The position numbers were made by a program, and so were the translations under genes. Below the pieces are notes generated by a model, which was not told where the DNA came from, searched no databases, and worked only from the letters and a program-made list of their open reading frames with translations. From contig NZ_NPBJ01000029.1 in the NCBI RefSeq assembly GCF_002272075.1, positions 124,001 to 188,000 on the forward strand: 64,000 bases of DNA, in the 5' to 3' direction. Source of the DNA: Terribacillus saccharophilus. Lineage in GTDB: Bacteria > Bacillota > Bacilli > Bacillales > Amphibacillaceae. How positions within the stretch are numbered: position 1 is the stretch's first letter; every line of letters begins with the position of its first letter. This document shows positions 26,644 through 34,551 of this stretch, in pieces.

Positions 26644-27216
26644 ATGTTAACTTACGTAGCGCCAGCTATATTCCTGGCGTTTGTCTATTTATTGTCTATT
26701 ATTCCGTTTCATCAGACGGTTGGTATTACTAAGAAACAACATTTATTGATGGCATCCTTCGCTATCTATGTGATTGCTGTCATCTGCCTTACATTTTTCC
26801 CATTGCCTGTGGATCAAAACCTTATCGAAGAAAATCAGCAGCTGGAAACAAGCTACCGCTGGAACACATCGCCGCTCACTTCCATTATGCAAATTTGGCA
26901 CACAACACAAATCGATGGCTTCGGATATGGACTTGCCCTGAAAAATCTAGGCGGTAACATCCTTTTATTCGTGCCGCTCGGCTTTTATCTGCCTTTGCTC
27001 ATTCGCCGGACCAGGTCGTTCTTTATCGTGGTTCTCTGCGGATTTGTATTCAGTACAGCAGTTGAGTCGACGCAAGGGCTGCTTAATTATTTTGTAGGCT
27101 ATAATTACCGCTCTGTCGATATCGATGACGTTATCCTGAATGTATTGGGAGCTATGCTGGGCTATGCATTTTACTGGATTGCTCTGCGTCCACTATTGAA
27201 AAGGGGCAAGCTATAA
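26644..27216 (+). CDS. VanZ family membrane protein
   Basis: This 190-residue protein has about five membrane helices. It shows the VanZ pattern: FLPLPVDQN-like and NLGGNILLFVPLGFYLPLL in the middle, then VESTQGLLNYFVGYNYRSVDIDDVILN. VanZ proteins are linked to low-level teicoplanin resistance in one case; most chromosomal copies have no known role. It is monocistronic. Its stop touches the stop of the convergent MFS gene, with only a short hairpin (CAAGCT / AGCTTG, 27207-27224) between. Confidence 0.82.
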   Translation: MLTYVAPAIFLAFVYLLSIIPFHQTVGITKKQHLLMASFAIYVIAVICLTFFPLPVDQNLIEENQQLETSYRWNTSPLTSIMQIWHTTQIDGFGYGLALKNLGGNILLFVPLGFYLPLLIRRTRSFFIVVLCGFVFSTAVESTQGLLNYFVGYNYRSVDIDDVILNVLGAMLGYAFYWIALRPLLKRGKL

Positions 27217-28485
27217 TCAGCTTGTTTCCTGCTGGGAATAATCCTTGAATCCGAGTGTCTCAGGTGATAAGGATGCGACTGGTCCCAATGAACGTAATTT
27301 CGGATGCAATAGCCACGTGATGGATAGCAAACTGACGCCAATGCCAGCGGCACAGAACACCCAAGTGACGGGCATTAATGTGGCGGCATAGCCTCCTGCC
27401 AAAGAACCTATCGGCATCGCTATGGTGCTGAAGCTTGCACTTGCGCTGGTAACCCGACCGATTAATGATGCGGGAAGTAAGGTTTGTATTAGTGTTGCAA
27501 AAGTGACATTGATACATCCAATCGGCACCCATGAAAGTCCGAACAATAAGATACTCAGCCAAGTCCATGGAACGAAGGCAGCAACTGCCCAGCTTGCGGA
27601 ACCCAGAAGGACGGTAAAGATCGTTGCTTTCCCAATAGGGAGCTTGCTGAAAGAAGTCGCTAATAATGCACCTATCAATGCACCGCAGGACATGGCTGCC
27701 AAATACAATCCATATACAGCTGCCCCTTGCCGATGGTCTGCAAATGCTGGCATCACCGCCATTGCTGCGCCGATGGCTACATTACATAGGACTGCGCCCA
27801 TTAATGTCGCTGCCATAATAGTCGAAAATAAAATAGACAGTCCTTCTTTTAAATCTGTGAAGTAGGAGTGTAATGCTGTGCGAGCACTGCTGGAAGTTTC
27901 GGTCTGTGCTTTTTGATGTGGGATTCTAAGGAAGCTGAACAAAAGAAAAGCTATACAAAAGGTGAGTGAGTCAATGATGAATAAAAGAGTTGCACCGAAG
28001 ATGGCGATCATAACACCGGCAATTGCATTAAAAATCAAATCGACACCTTGGTAAGCTAAGGAGAAGAGTGCATTACCAGCAGGAAGTTCTTCTTTTTTTA
28101 AAACAAGCGGCAATGCTTTGGTTTCTGTGGGGTAGGCAAAAGCGTCTATGCTAGTTAGAATCGGCATTATGACAAGCACCAGTGTGACCGATAGAAAATC
28201 CATCCAGGCTGCGATGGGGATGATAAGAATAAGCACAGCTTGTAATGCTTGTGTCCATAATAATGTGGCGCGAATCGGCCAGCGGTCAACTAACGGGCCA
28301 ATCAGAAATTGCAATACATTTGGAATTTGCGTCAAAAAGCCGGCCAAACCGGAATAAAACGCACTGCCGCTCAAGTCATAAACAAGCCACATTGCGGCAA
28401 TGAAGTATATGCTATCACCGATATTTGTTACGATTCGCCCCGAGAAAAGCAAGCCATAATTGCGCTGTTTAAGTATAGCGAACAT
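27217..28485 (-). CDS. MFS transporter (MFS_3 exporter type)
   Basis: This 422-residue twelve-helix transporter begins FAILKQRNYGLLFSGRIVTNIGDS, a start typical of the MFS_3/EntS-like exporters. It has GPLVDRWPIR in loop 2-3. It starts 3 bp after the stop of the ArsR-type regulator, so the pair is co-translated. The substrate is unknown; drug or siderophore export is the usual guess for the family. A second regulator-MFS module of the same design lies at 3321-5565. Confidence 0.85.
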   Translation of the reverse strand: MFAILKQRNYGLLFSGRIVTNIGDSIYFIAAMWLVYDLSGSAFYSGLAGFLTQIPNVLQFLIGPLVDRWPIRATLLWTQALQAVLILIIPIAAWMDFLSVTLVLVIMPILTSIDAFAYPTETKALPLVLKKEELPAGNALFSLAYQGVDLIFNAIAGVMIAIFGATLLFIIDSLTFCIAFLLFSFLRIPHQKAQTETSSSARTALHSYFTDLKEGLSILFSTIMAATLMGAVLCNVAIGAAMAVMPAFADHRQGAAVYGLYLAAMSCGALIGALLATSFSKLPIGKATIFTVLLGSASWAVAAFVPWTWLSILLFGLSWVPIGCINVTFATLIQTLLPASLIGRVTSASASFSTIAMPIGSLAGGYAATLMPVTWVFCAAGIGVSLLSITWLLHPKLRSLGPVASLSPETLGFKDYSQQETS

Positions 28486-28487
28486 TT

Positions 28488-29108
28488 TCAGTCCTCCTCA
28501 TCCATCTCTACGTGATCAAATGACGGTGTGTCAATTTCGAAACCGTAGGCGGAAAAATGATACAGCCTACCATTAGGATCATCTTCAGCTGCCTCACTTC
28601 TTTCCCGCAGTTTCTCCATCAAACCGAATAAACCCTGAATAAATTCCTGGAAGTCTGCCTCGGTGGCGCTGATTTCCCATATGCTGCCGACTTTATCCCA
28701 ATCTTTCGGATCAGTGGAACCGGCCGCTTTTGCAAAGGATGATTCTGGTGCAGTTAGGATCGCTGATTTTGTCTTATTTGCCATTTGTACATATAGTTGT
28801 CTTGTCGATTCACTGAGTTCTTCCGCGTAAGGCAGCAAATCTTCTGATGGGAAAAAGCCTCTGGCCGCAGCTCGATAGAATTTCTGTACAATGCCATTTT
28901 TCTCTTCGGTGCGTATCACTTCGATCAAACCGTTTTTCTCGAGCTCTTTCAAGTGATAGTGAATCTTCGGTCTGCTTGTTTCCAGCAAGACAGCAAGCTG
29001 CTGACCAGTATAAGAGGTTTCAACTAGCTTCATGATCATCTCCGCGCGCAGCGGATCACTAATTGCTTTTAGCTGCTCAAAGGTTGTTAATGCCATTGCC
29101 TGTTTCAT
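28488..29108 (-). CDS. ArsR-type winged-helix regulator
   Basis: This 206-residue protein has an N-terminal winged helix (LKAISDPLRAEMIMKL, then SRPKIHYHLKELEKNGLI) and a C-terminal helical domain of about 110 residues. It lacks metal-binding cysteines. AGGAGG lies 8 bp before the ATG. It is the first gene of the operon with the MFS exporter and probably its repressor. Promoter elements lie at 29164-29192. Confidence 0.85.
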   Translation of the reverse strand: MKQAMALTTFEQLKAISDPLRAEMIMKLVETSYTGQQLAVLLETSRPKIHYHLKELEKNGLIEVIRTEEKNGIVQKFYRAAARGFFPSEDLLPYAEELSESTRQLYVQMANKTKSAILTAPESSFAKAAGSTDPKDWDKVGSIWEISATEADFQEFIQGLFGLMEKLRERSEAAEDDPNGRLYHFSAYGFEIDTPSFDHVEMDEED

Positions 29109-29163
29109 TTGATTTCCTCCTCGGTTAACAATTCTTGAACGGTCAGATTTATTTTACGGCTTA

Positions 29164-29192
29164 AGTTTATAATTAGTTCCACATATTGTCAA
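29164..29192 (-). promoter_or_regulatory. Promoter of the second ArsR-MFS module
   Basis: On the minus strand TTGACA (29187-29192), then TAAACT at 17 bp or TATAAA at 15 bp. The next 55 bases lead to the AGGAGG site of the regulator. Confidence 0.6.
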
Positions 29193-29263
29193 TCCAATTT
29201 TCAGACTTTTTTCCTGCTGTACAACGACATAAAAAATATGTTAAGGTGGTAGCAATCGAATAG

Positions 29264-29403
29264 GTTTTCTCTTGGGGCAGGGTGAAATTCCCGACCGGCG
29301 GTGATAGGCAGCTTAGCTGTCTTCAGTCCGTGACCCGTTATTATAACGGTGGATTTGGTGAGATTCCAAAGCCGACAGTATAGTCTGGATGGGAAAGAGG
29401 AAA
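29264..29403 (+). promoter_or_regulatory. FMN riboswitch (RFN element)
   Basis: The conserved blocks occur in order: GGGGCAGGGTGAAATTCCC, GACCGGCGGTGA, AGTCCGTGACCC, GGTGGATTTGGTGAGATTCC and GCCGACAGTATAGTCTGGATG. This is an unmistakable RFN element on the plus strand. It controls the ribE-ribB-ribH operon; a terminator follows 76 bp later. Confidence 0.97.
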
Positions 29404-29478
29404 CGGCGTGCTATCCACATGCCAAAAGCAGCTATTTCGTCAATGAACGATAGCTTGTTTCGCTATACTTTTAAAGCC

Positions 29479-29513
29479 AAAGCCCCAGAATCCAATATTC
29501 TGGGGCTTTTTAT
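29479..29513 (+). terminator. RFN expression-platform terminator
   Basis: A 13-bp perfect stem AAAGCCCCAGAAT / ATTCTGGGGCTTT, loop CCAAT, then T-rich sequence. From here to ribE at 29739 there are about 225 bases in which I see no gene. Confidence 0.92.
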
Positions 29514-29738
29514 ATGAAGTTAGCGCTATGAAGGAGCAAATTGGCAGCAACCAGCTTGCACCTTATTCGAGTCATAATTTTTATTAAGAATTTTGATAAA
29601 AGAGATTCTAGAAAGTTACATCCCCGATTAACCGTCACACAGCCCCGAGGCGGTAATATTCCCATTCGTAAAGCATGACAAAGCATAAGATAACTTCTTG
29701 TTTCCTTGAGAAGCTCTTAGAAGTAAAGGAGGAGAAAA

Positions 29739-30386
29739 GTGTTTACTGGAATTATTCAGGAAGTAGGCAGCATGATTGACGTGAAAAGACAGGATAAGGC
29801 GATGCAACTAACAATTGCCAGTGAAAAACTGACGAAAGATATGCACGTTGGAGATAGTATTTCTGTTAACGGTGTCTGTCTTACAGTTACTAGCTTTACT
29901 CCACATACTTTTCAGGTAGATGTTATGCCGGAAACGTTTCACTACAGTTCCTTGTCCAATTTGCAAAGTTCCGAAGCTGTGAATCTGGAGCCTGCACTGC
30001 AGCCTAATGGAAGATTGGGCGGCCATTTTGTGAGTGGTCATGTAGATACGACAGGATCTATCTTATCAATACGAGATGAGTCAAATGCTCGTTATATTGA
30101 CATTGCTGTAACAAAAGGACTGCAGTACTTGATGTCCAAAGGCTCCATTTCGGTTGATGGTGTTTCGTTAACTGTGTTTGAAGTTCGGGAAGATACATTT
30201 ACTATTTCGCTTATTCCGGAAACGAGGAAAGCGACAATCTTAGGCGATAAAAAGGCTGGAGATTTAGTGAATATCGAATTTGACCAGCTTGCCAAATACA
30301 TGGAACGGCTGCTGGATCACCGAAAAAGCCCACAGCCTTCAGGCATTACGACAGAGACATTAGCACAGCACGGATTCCTGGATTAG
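29739..30386 (+). CDS. ribE: Riboflavin synthase alpha subunit
   Basis: This 215-residue enzyme dismutates two lumazines to riboflavin. It has the two tandem lumazine-binding halves: MFTGIIQEVG start, SISVNGVCLTV in half one and SISVDGVSLTVFEV in half two, with GGHFVSGHVD between. GTG start with AAGGAGGAG about 7 bp upstream. It is the first gene after the FMN riboswitch; normally ribD would come first. Confidence 0.95.
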   Translation: MFTGIIQEVGSMIDVKRQDKAMQLTIASEKLTKDMHVGDSISVNGVCLTVTSFTPHTFQVDVMPETFHYSSLSNLQSSEAVNLEPALQPNGRLGGHFVSGHVDTTGSILSIRDESNARYIDIAVTKGLQYLMSKGSISVDGVSLTVFEVREDTFTISLIPETRKATILGDKKAGDLVNIEFDQLAKYMERLLDHRKSPQPSGITTETLAQHGFLD

Positions 30387-30397
30387 GAGGAAATTGA

Positions 30398-31018
30398 ATG
30401 AAGACGACAATAGATAATGCCATAGAATACCTGAAAAATGGTAAGCCGATCATTGTCACAGACGATGAAGCAAGAGAGAACGAAGGAGATTTGCTGGCTC
30501 TAGCGGCGTATGCAAGCCCCGATACAGTGAATTTCATGGCTTCTGTCGGAAAAGGTCTGATCTGTGCGCCTATTTCCCGGGAAATTGCCGAAAGATTAGA
30601 TTTGCCCCCGATGGTAGCTAATAATACTGATCCACATGGGACAGCTTTTACTGTAAGTGTTGATCATATCGATTCTACCACTGGTATAAGTGCATTCGAG
30701 CGAGCACATACAATCGCGAAACTAGCAGATACCACGAGCATTGCATCTGACTTCCAGCGTCCGGGACATATATTCCCTCTAATTGCCCAGCAAAATGGTG
30801 TGCTAGAGCGTCCTGGACATACGGAAGCCGCGGTTGACCTGGCTAGGTTGGCCGAGAGCGCAGAAGCTGGCTATATATGCGAAATCATGAATGAGGACGG
30901 CACAATGGCACGTATGCCGGAACTCGAGAAACTAGCAAAAATGCACGAACTGCCAATCATCACGATTGCTGATTTGATTACGTATAGACAACTGCATGAG
31001 GTTAAGGTAGAGAAATAG
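30398..31018 (+). CDS. ribB: 3,4-dihydroxy-2-butanone-4-phosphate synthase (stand-alone RibB)
   Basis: This 206-residue enzyme makes the four-carbon unit of lumazine from ribulose 5-phosphate. It has [11 protein letters not shown] near the start, [10 protein letters not shown] with the catalytic region, and [15 protein letters not shown]. In most Bacilli this domain is fused to GTP cyclohydrolase II (RibBA, about 400 residues). Here the protein ends where the second domain would start, and no ribA follows. Confidence 0.95.
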   Translation: MKTTIDNAIEYLKNGKPIIVTDDEARENEGDLLALAAYASPDTVNFMASVGKGLICAPISREIAERLDLPPMVANNTDPHGTAFTVSVDHIDSTTGISAFERAHTIAKLADTTSIASDFQRPGHIFPLIAQQNGVLERPGHTEAAVDLARLAESAEAGYICEIMNEDGTMARMPELEKLAKMHELPIITIADLITYRQLHEVKVEK

Positions 31019-31105
31019 AAAGCGAAAATTGCGCCAGAACTGCTAGCGAAATAAGCATCACCTAATAAAGAGGACTAATTGTCCGATATACAAAGGAGTA
31101 ATCAT

Positions 31106-31570
31106 ATGGTTAACGTATTAGAAGGAAATGTAGTAGGATCTGATTTGAAGATTGGGATTGTTGTAGGAAGATTTAATGAATTCATCACAAGCAAGCTATT
31201 GAGCGGCGCGATTGATACGTTAAAGCGTCACGGTGTCGATGAAGCGAAGGTAGATGTAGCGTGGGTACCTGGCGCATTTGAAATACCTCTTGTTGCTGAC
31301 AAACTTGCTGAAAGCAAAAAATACGATGCTGTCATTACATTAGGCACAGTTATCAAAGGCTCTACACCTCACTTTGATTATGTGAGCAATGAAGTGGCAA
31401 AAGGAGTAGCAAGTGCTGCCAGTAAGGCTGGTATCCCGATTATCTTTGGAGTACTGACAACTAATACAATCGAACAAGCAATTGAGCGTGCAGGTACGAA
31501 AGCAGGCAACAAAGGCGCAGAAGCAGCGGTTTCTGCGATTGAAATGGCTAATTTACTAAAACAAATCTAA
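31106..31570 (+). CDS. ribH: 6,7-dimethyl-8-ribityllumazine synthase
   Basis: This 154-residue subunit forms icosahedral capsids in the family. Motifs are [37 protein letters not shown] and [12 protein letters not shown]. The ATG at 31106 after AAAGGAG is the start; the earlier in-frame codon at 31079 has no such site. It ends the operon, with a terminator directly after. Confidence 0.96.
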   Translation: MVNVLEGNVVGSDLKIGIVVGRFNEFITSKLLSGAIDTLKRHGVDEAKVDVAWVPGAFEIPLVADKLAESKKYDAVITLGTVIKGSTPHFDYVSNEVAKGVASAASKAGIPIIFGVLTTNTIEQAIERAGTKAGNKGAEAAVSAIEMANLLKQI

Positions 31571-31577
31571 GCAAAGG

Positions 31578-31604
31578 AGCAGAGGGTGACCTCTGCTTCT
31601 TTTT
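31578..31604 (+). terminator. Terminator of the rib operon
   Basis: AGCAGAGG / CCTCTGCT, loop GTGA, then TCTTTTT. Confidence 0.88.
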
Positions 31605-31643
31605 ATTTAGAAAATAATGTATATTTGTGTTGGGGGTGCTTGC

Positions 31644-32471
31644 ATGAAAATACACTATGAAATAACAGGGGATATAACTAAACCAACATTATTACTGATC
31701 CATGGTCTGGGGTGGACACAGAAAATTTGGAATGAGGTGCAAGAAGCACTAAAAGAAGATCTCCAACTGATACTGATAGATTTGCCAGGGCATGGTGAAA
31801 GTGAAGCTACTAATGAATATGATTTGGAAGTAATAGCTGATATGATTCATCGAGAAATTGCACTTATACCAGTTAGTAATCTTTATGTAGCAGGTAGTTC
31901 ATTAGGAGCTGCGGTAGCGCTGGCTTATGGAAGAAAGTATAACGCGAATGGAGTCATACTAATTGATGGAGGCTTTACTGCTTTGAACCGGATAGAAGGG
32001 CTTCATGCAGAAGATATGATTTATAATCCTCTGCCCGCTTATGCATTTGAAAGCATGGATGCCTACTTCCGATTTATGAGAAGTGATAATCCTGACTTAT
32101 GGAATGATTACATAGCCACAGCAGTCGCCGATCAGTTGTTTCTAGATCCAAAAGAGGGAGTATACAAACAGAAGGCTTCATCAGCTATACAGCAAAAGTA
32201 CTTGGAGTCACTATATTACTTCGATCCATTAGATGCGCTTGGGCGACTATCAGATACAAAAAAGATCACGGTAATGGTTGCTTTACATGAACAGCAGCAG
32301 AAAGCTGATGTAGAGGAAGACTTATTAGCATTTTACAATGTACATAGGAATACAGATATCCTTTATTATGAGGATACCGACCATTTAATCATGCTCGATA
32401 AACCAAAAAGATTTATAGAAGATGTAAAGCGCATTATCCACAATGGCAAAAGTTCTGGTATTGCTGATTGA
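31644..32471 (+). CDS. Alpha/beta hydrolase
   Basis: This 275-residue soluble hydrolase has the oxyanion HGLGWTQKIW near the N terminus, the LIDLPGHGESE strand-helix, the nucleophile elbow AGSSLGAA (Ser) and a late histidine in YEDTDHLIML. It could be an esterase or a lipase-like enzyme; the substrate is unknown. I chose ATG 31644 because GGGGGTG lies 6-7 bp upstream. Its composition is more AT-rich than the surrounding operons. The stop overlaps the TTG start of the next gene. Confidence 0.83.
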   Translation: MKIHYEITGDITKPTLLLIHGLGWTQKIWNEVQEALKEDLQLILIDLPGHGESEATNEYDLEVIADMIHREIALIPVSNLYVAGSSLGAAVALAYGRKYNANGVILIDGGFTALNRIEGLHAEDMIYNPLPAYAFESMDAYFRFMRSDNPDLWNDYIATAVADQLFLDPKEGVYKQKASSAIQQKYLESLYYFDPLDALGRLSDTKKITVMVALHEQQQKADVEEDLLAFYNVHRNTDILYYEDTDHLIMLDKPKRFIEDVKRIIHNGKSSGIAD

Positions 32472-33013
32472 GCAACAATAAATTACCCCGGAAAATACAT
32501 ATTATTGGTTCTGTTGGCAGTGGAAAAACGACTCTAGCCAAAGAAATATCTAAGCTATTAGGTGCTTCCCATCACGAGCTCGATAACGTAGTTTGGAAGC
32601 GTTCTTTGGAGGGAGACACCCGCCGCTCTGATAAGGAGAAGATGGAGTTCATAAAAGATATCATCGATTCGGATGCCTGGATTATCGAGGGTGTCCATAC
32701 AGATGATTGGATAGAAGACAGCCTTCTGAATGCAGAATTGATTATTTTGCTGGATCCGTCATATGGGATAAGAAATATCCGGATTATCAAACGATTTCTG
32801 CGCCAAAAATTAAAAATGGAGATGGCTAATTACAGGCCTTCCATTCGTATTTTTCTGAGAATGTTCAAGTGGAATCGTTATTTTGAGCGTACGGTTAAGC
32901 CATTTATCTTTGACAGGTTCTCAGCATACGGTCATAAGATAATCATTGCAGAAAGTAAATTAGATGTAATCGAATATTTGTCCTTTATAGAAAGGAAGTT
33001 TGAAGCAGGTTAA
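32468..33013 (+). CDS. P-loop nucleotide kinase of the FlaR / AAA_17-18 type
   Basis: This 181-residue protein has a Walker A loop (IIGSVGSGKTTLAK) near residues 12-25 and a Walker-B-like LIILLDPS near 95. The arrangement is that of the adenylate-kinase-like proteins annotated as FlaR (DNA topology modulation protein). Real substrates are unknown. It appears to start with TTG overlapping the previous stop (TTGA), without a strong ribosome binding site, so coupling is likely. Confidence 0.75.
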   Translation: MSNNKLPRKIHIIGSVGSGKTTLAKEISKLLGASHHELDNVVWKRSLEGDTRRSDKEKMEFIKDIIDSDAWIIEGVHTDDWIEDSLLNAELIILLDPSYGIRNIRIIKRFLRQKLKMEMANYRPSIRIFLRMFKWNRYFERTVKPFIFDRFSAYGHKIIIAESKLDVIEYLSFIERKFEAG

Positions 33014-33027
33014 TAGCCTGTTTTTTT
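33006..33027 (+). terminator. Short terminator after the kinase gene
   Basis: CAGGTT / AGCCTG with a 3-nt loop and seven T. It overlaps the end of the coding region. Confidence 0.65.
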
Positions 33028-33050
33028 ATTTTTGGTAAAAAGATGCAGAA

Positions 33051-33106
33051 ATTACTTTGACACGCAGAGTAATGTGTTTTATGATTACTTTATCAGATAG
33101 AGTAAT
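33051..33106 (+). promoter_or_regulatory. Promoter with two PadR-type operators
   Basis: The promoter is TTGACA (33057-33062), 17-bp spacer, TATGAT (33080-33085). Two 23-bp copies of ATTACT-N11-AGTAAT lie at 33051-33073 and 33084-33106, centred 33 bp apart. The first covers the -35, the second begins in the -10 and covers the start point. This strongly suggests autorepression by the PadR protein encoded next. Confidence 0.8.
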
Positions 33107-33126
33107 TGTGAAAGAAGGGATAGCAC

Positions 33127-33450
33127 ATTCGGAGTGATACAATTCGAGGACATTTGGATTCCATTATCCTTCGTCTGCTGATGGACGGGGATAAGTATGG
33201 TTACCAGATATCGAAAGACATAGCAGCTTGGACGCACGAAGCATTTCAAATCAAGGAAGCGACGCTTTATGCGGTTTTCCAGCGACTGGAACGCCGAGAA
33301 TTAATTGAGTCTTATCAGGGAGAAAAATCGCATGGAGGCAAGCGTAAATATTATACGATTACGACGCTTGGGAAGGCGTATTTTCATGAAGCGGCGAAAG
33401 AGTGGAAAGAAGCGAAACAATTAATCGATGTATTTATGGAGGGTGTTTGA
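33127..33450 (+). CDS. PadR family transcriptional regulator
   Basis: This protein of about 107 residues is a single PadR winged helix: SIILRLLMDGDKYGYQISK, the ATLYAVFQRLERRELI recognition region, GKRKYYTITTLGK wing, and a C-terminal dimer helix. The start is uncertain. The in-frame TTG at 33154 has only a poor site upstream and would remove the IRGHLD segment usual for the family. An ATT at 33127 lies 6-7 bp after AAGGGA, and a stop (TAG) lies just before it. I therefore infer an ATT start. The next gene overlaps the stop (TGATG). Operators lie at its own promoter. Confidence 0.82.
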   Translation: MRSDTIRGHLDSIILRLLMDGDKYGYQISKDIAAWTHEAFQIKEATLYAVFQRLERRELIESYQGEKSHGGKRKYYTITTLGKAYFHEAAKEWKEAKQLIDVFMEGV

Positions 33451-33899
33451 TGCAAAAGATTGATACGTATGTAGAAGAACAGTTTGCTGATTTGCCGGAA
33501 ACGGAACAAGTTGTGGCTTTGAAGGAAGAGATAAAGGATTCGATGGAAGAGAAGGCTGCGGATTTCATGCTGGAGGGAAAAGCGGAAGAGGATGCAGTCA
33601 ACAAGGCGATCGTTGATTTCGGGAATTTAGCAGAAATCAAGAGGGAGTTCCAGCTTCAGAATGCACCGCAAGAAACGTCAGGTAAAAAGAAGAAGCAGAA
33701 AGAGGATATGAGCACATTGAATCTTGGGTTTTCAATCTGTGGAAGCGGATTGATTATTGCCTTGCTTGTTTTTGTTAACATGTATTATACACCACAAGAG
33801 ATTTGGTTTGTCTTCCCAACATTCGCCATCCTTTGGTGGCCCGTAAGTATGGCTTTCGTCTGGCTAAAGGTTAGGAAAAGAAAGGTGATGCAGCGATGA
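33450..33899 (+). CDS. HAAS-domain (permease prefix domain 1) membrane protein
   Basis: This 149-residue protein has an N-terminal helical domain of about 65 residues (YVEEQFADLPETE, EEIKDSMEEKA, AIVDFGNLAEI), the HAAS or permease-prefix domain that is typically encoded beside PadR regulators. A Lys-rich linker and two membrane helices follow, the second ending in the motif IWFVFPTFAILWWPVS. Its start codon overlaps the PadR stop and its end overlaps the next gene by ATGA. It is probably a sensory or accessory membrane protein. Confidence 0.8.
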   Translation: MQKIDTYVEEQFADLPETEQVVALKEEIKDSMEEKAADFMLEGKAEEDAVNKAIVDFGNLAEIKREFQLQNAPQETSGKKKKQKEDMSTLNLGFSICGSGLIIALLVFVNMYYTPQEIWFVFPTFAILWWPVSMAFVWLKVRKRKVMQR

Positions 33900-34522
33900 A
33901 GCCATGGAGATTGTTCCTTGCATTTATGCTGCTCAGTCTAGGTGGATTTTCCGTTTATATTAACTTGATGACCACACCAGAGGAGATTTGGTATACGTAT
34001 AGTTTAGGTGTCAGTGTTATCGTTGCTTTACAGATTCTGTTCCCGAATCAATTGACTGTGGTAACGTGGCTGTCGGCAATTGTTGTGGGTGCAGTGCTGG
34101 TGAATGAAAATATGTCTGATTCACCTTCTACACCTTGGTATTTATACACATTAGGTGCCTTGGGGCTATGGGTGACTGCTGTTATGCTTCGAAGACATTT
34201 GGCGAATATGGGAGTAGCTCTTGTTGTCAGCTTGGCAATCTGTATATATTATTTCGGCCTGCATCAGTATTTTGGTCATGAAACACCTTGGTATGGCTTC
34301 GTTATCTTCGCGATGAGCTGGTGGCCGCTGTCTATCATAGGACATCGCAGCTCCAATTTATTCTTCAGTGTATTGGGCTTTGGTGCACTCAGTGTGTTCT
34401 TCCTGTTTGTGAATATAGCCTATTCGCCTTCGGTAATCTGGGCGATCTACCCTATTTTCGCCGCAGCATGGTGGCCGTTAGCAGCTTATTTTTACAGTTA
34501 TCGCCGCCATATCAGTAACTAA
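33896..34522 (+). CDS. Polytopic membrane protein of unknown function with repeated W-P motifs
   Basis: This 208-residue protein has about seven membrane helices. I do not recognise the family. Short units of the form (T/S)P-x-x-IW...P-x-F-A-x-x-WWPL recur: TTPEEIWYTYSLG near the start, TPWYGFVIFAMSWWPLS in the middle and YSPSVIWAIYPIFAAAWWPLA at the end. The same unit ends the preceding HAAS protein, which points to duplication. Operon context: target of a PadR circuit, so a stress or membrane-active compound response is possible. Confidence 0.7.
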   Translation: MKPWRLFLAFMLLSLGGFSVYINLMTTPEEIWYTYSLGVSVIVALQILFPNQLTVVTWLSAIVVGAVLVNENMSDSPSTPWYLYTLGALGLWVTAVMLRRHLANMGVALVVSLAICIYYFGLHQYFGHETPWYGFVIFAMSWWPLSIIGHRSSNLFFSVLGFGALSVFFLFVNIAYSPSVIWAIYPIFAAAWWPLAAYFYSYRRHISN

Positions 34523-34550
34523 AAAAAGACACCCTGAAGGGTGTCTTTTA
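34523..34550. terminator. Bidirectional terminator
   Basis: AAAAGACACCC / GGGTGTCTTTT with a TGAA loop, flanked by A-run and T-rich sequence. Serves the PadR operon and the convergent SDR gene. Confidence 0.9.
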
Positions 34551-34551
34551 C

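Noticed and set aside
27200-27230. Strong terminator between VanZ and the MFS gene
   Set aside because: Only a 6-bp hairpin without a proper T-run; not listed as a terminator.
29514-29738. Remnant of ribD between RFN and ribE
   Set aside because: I looked for RibD-like sequence in all frames and saw none; short open stretches carry no deaminase motif.
33154-33450. PadR gene starting at TTG 33154
   Set aside because: The frame is real, but this start has only a poor ribosome binding site at 4 bp and cuts off the family-typical IRGHLD segment. An ATT at 33127 fits better.
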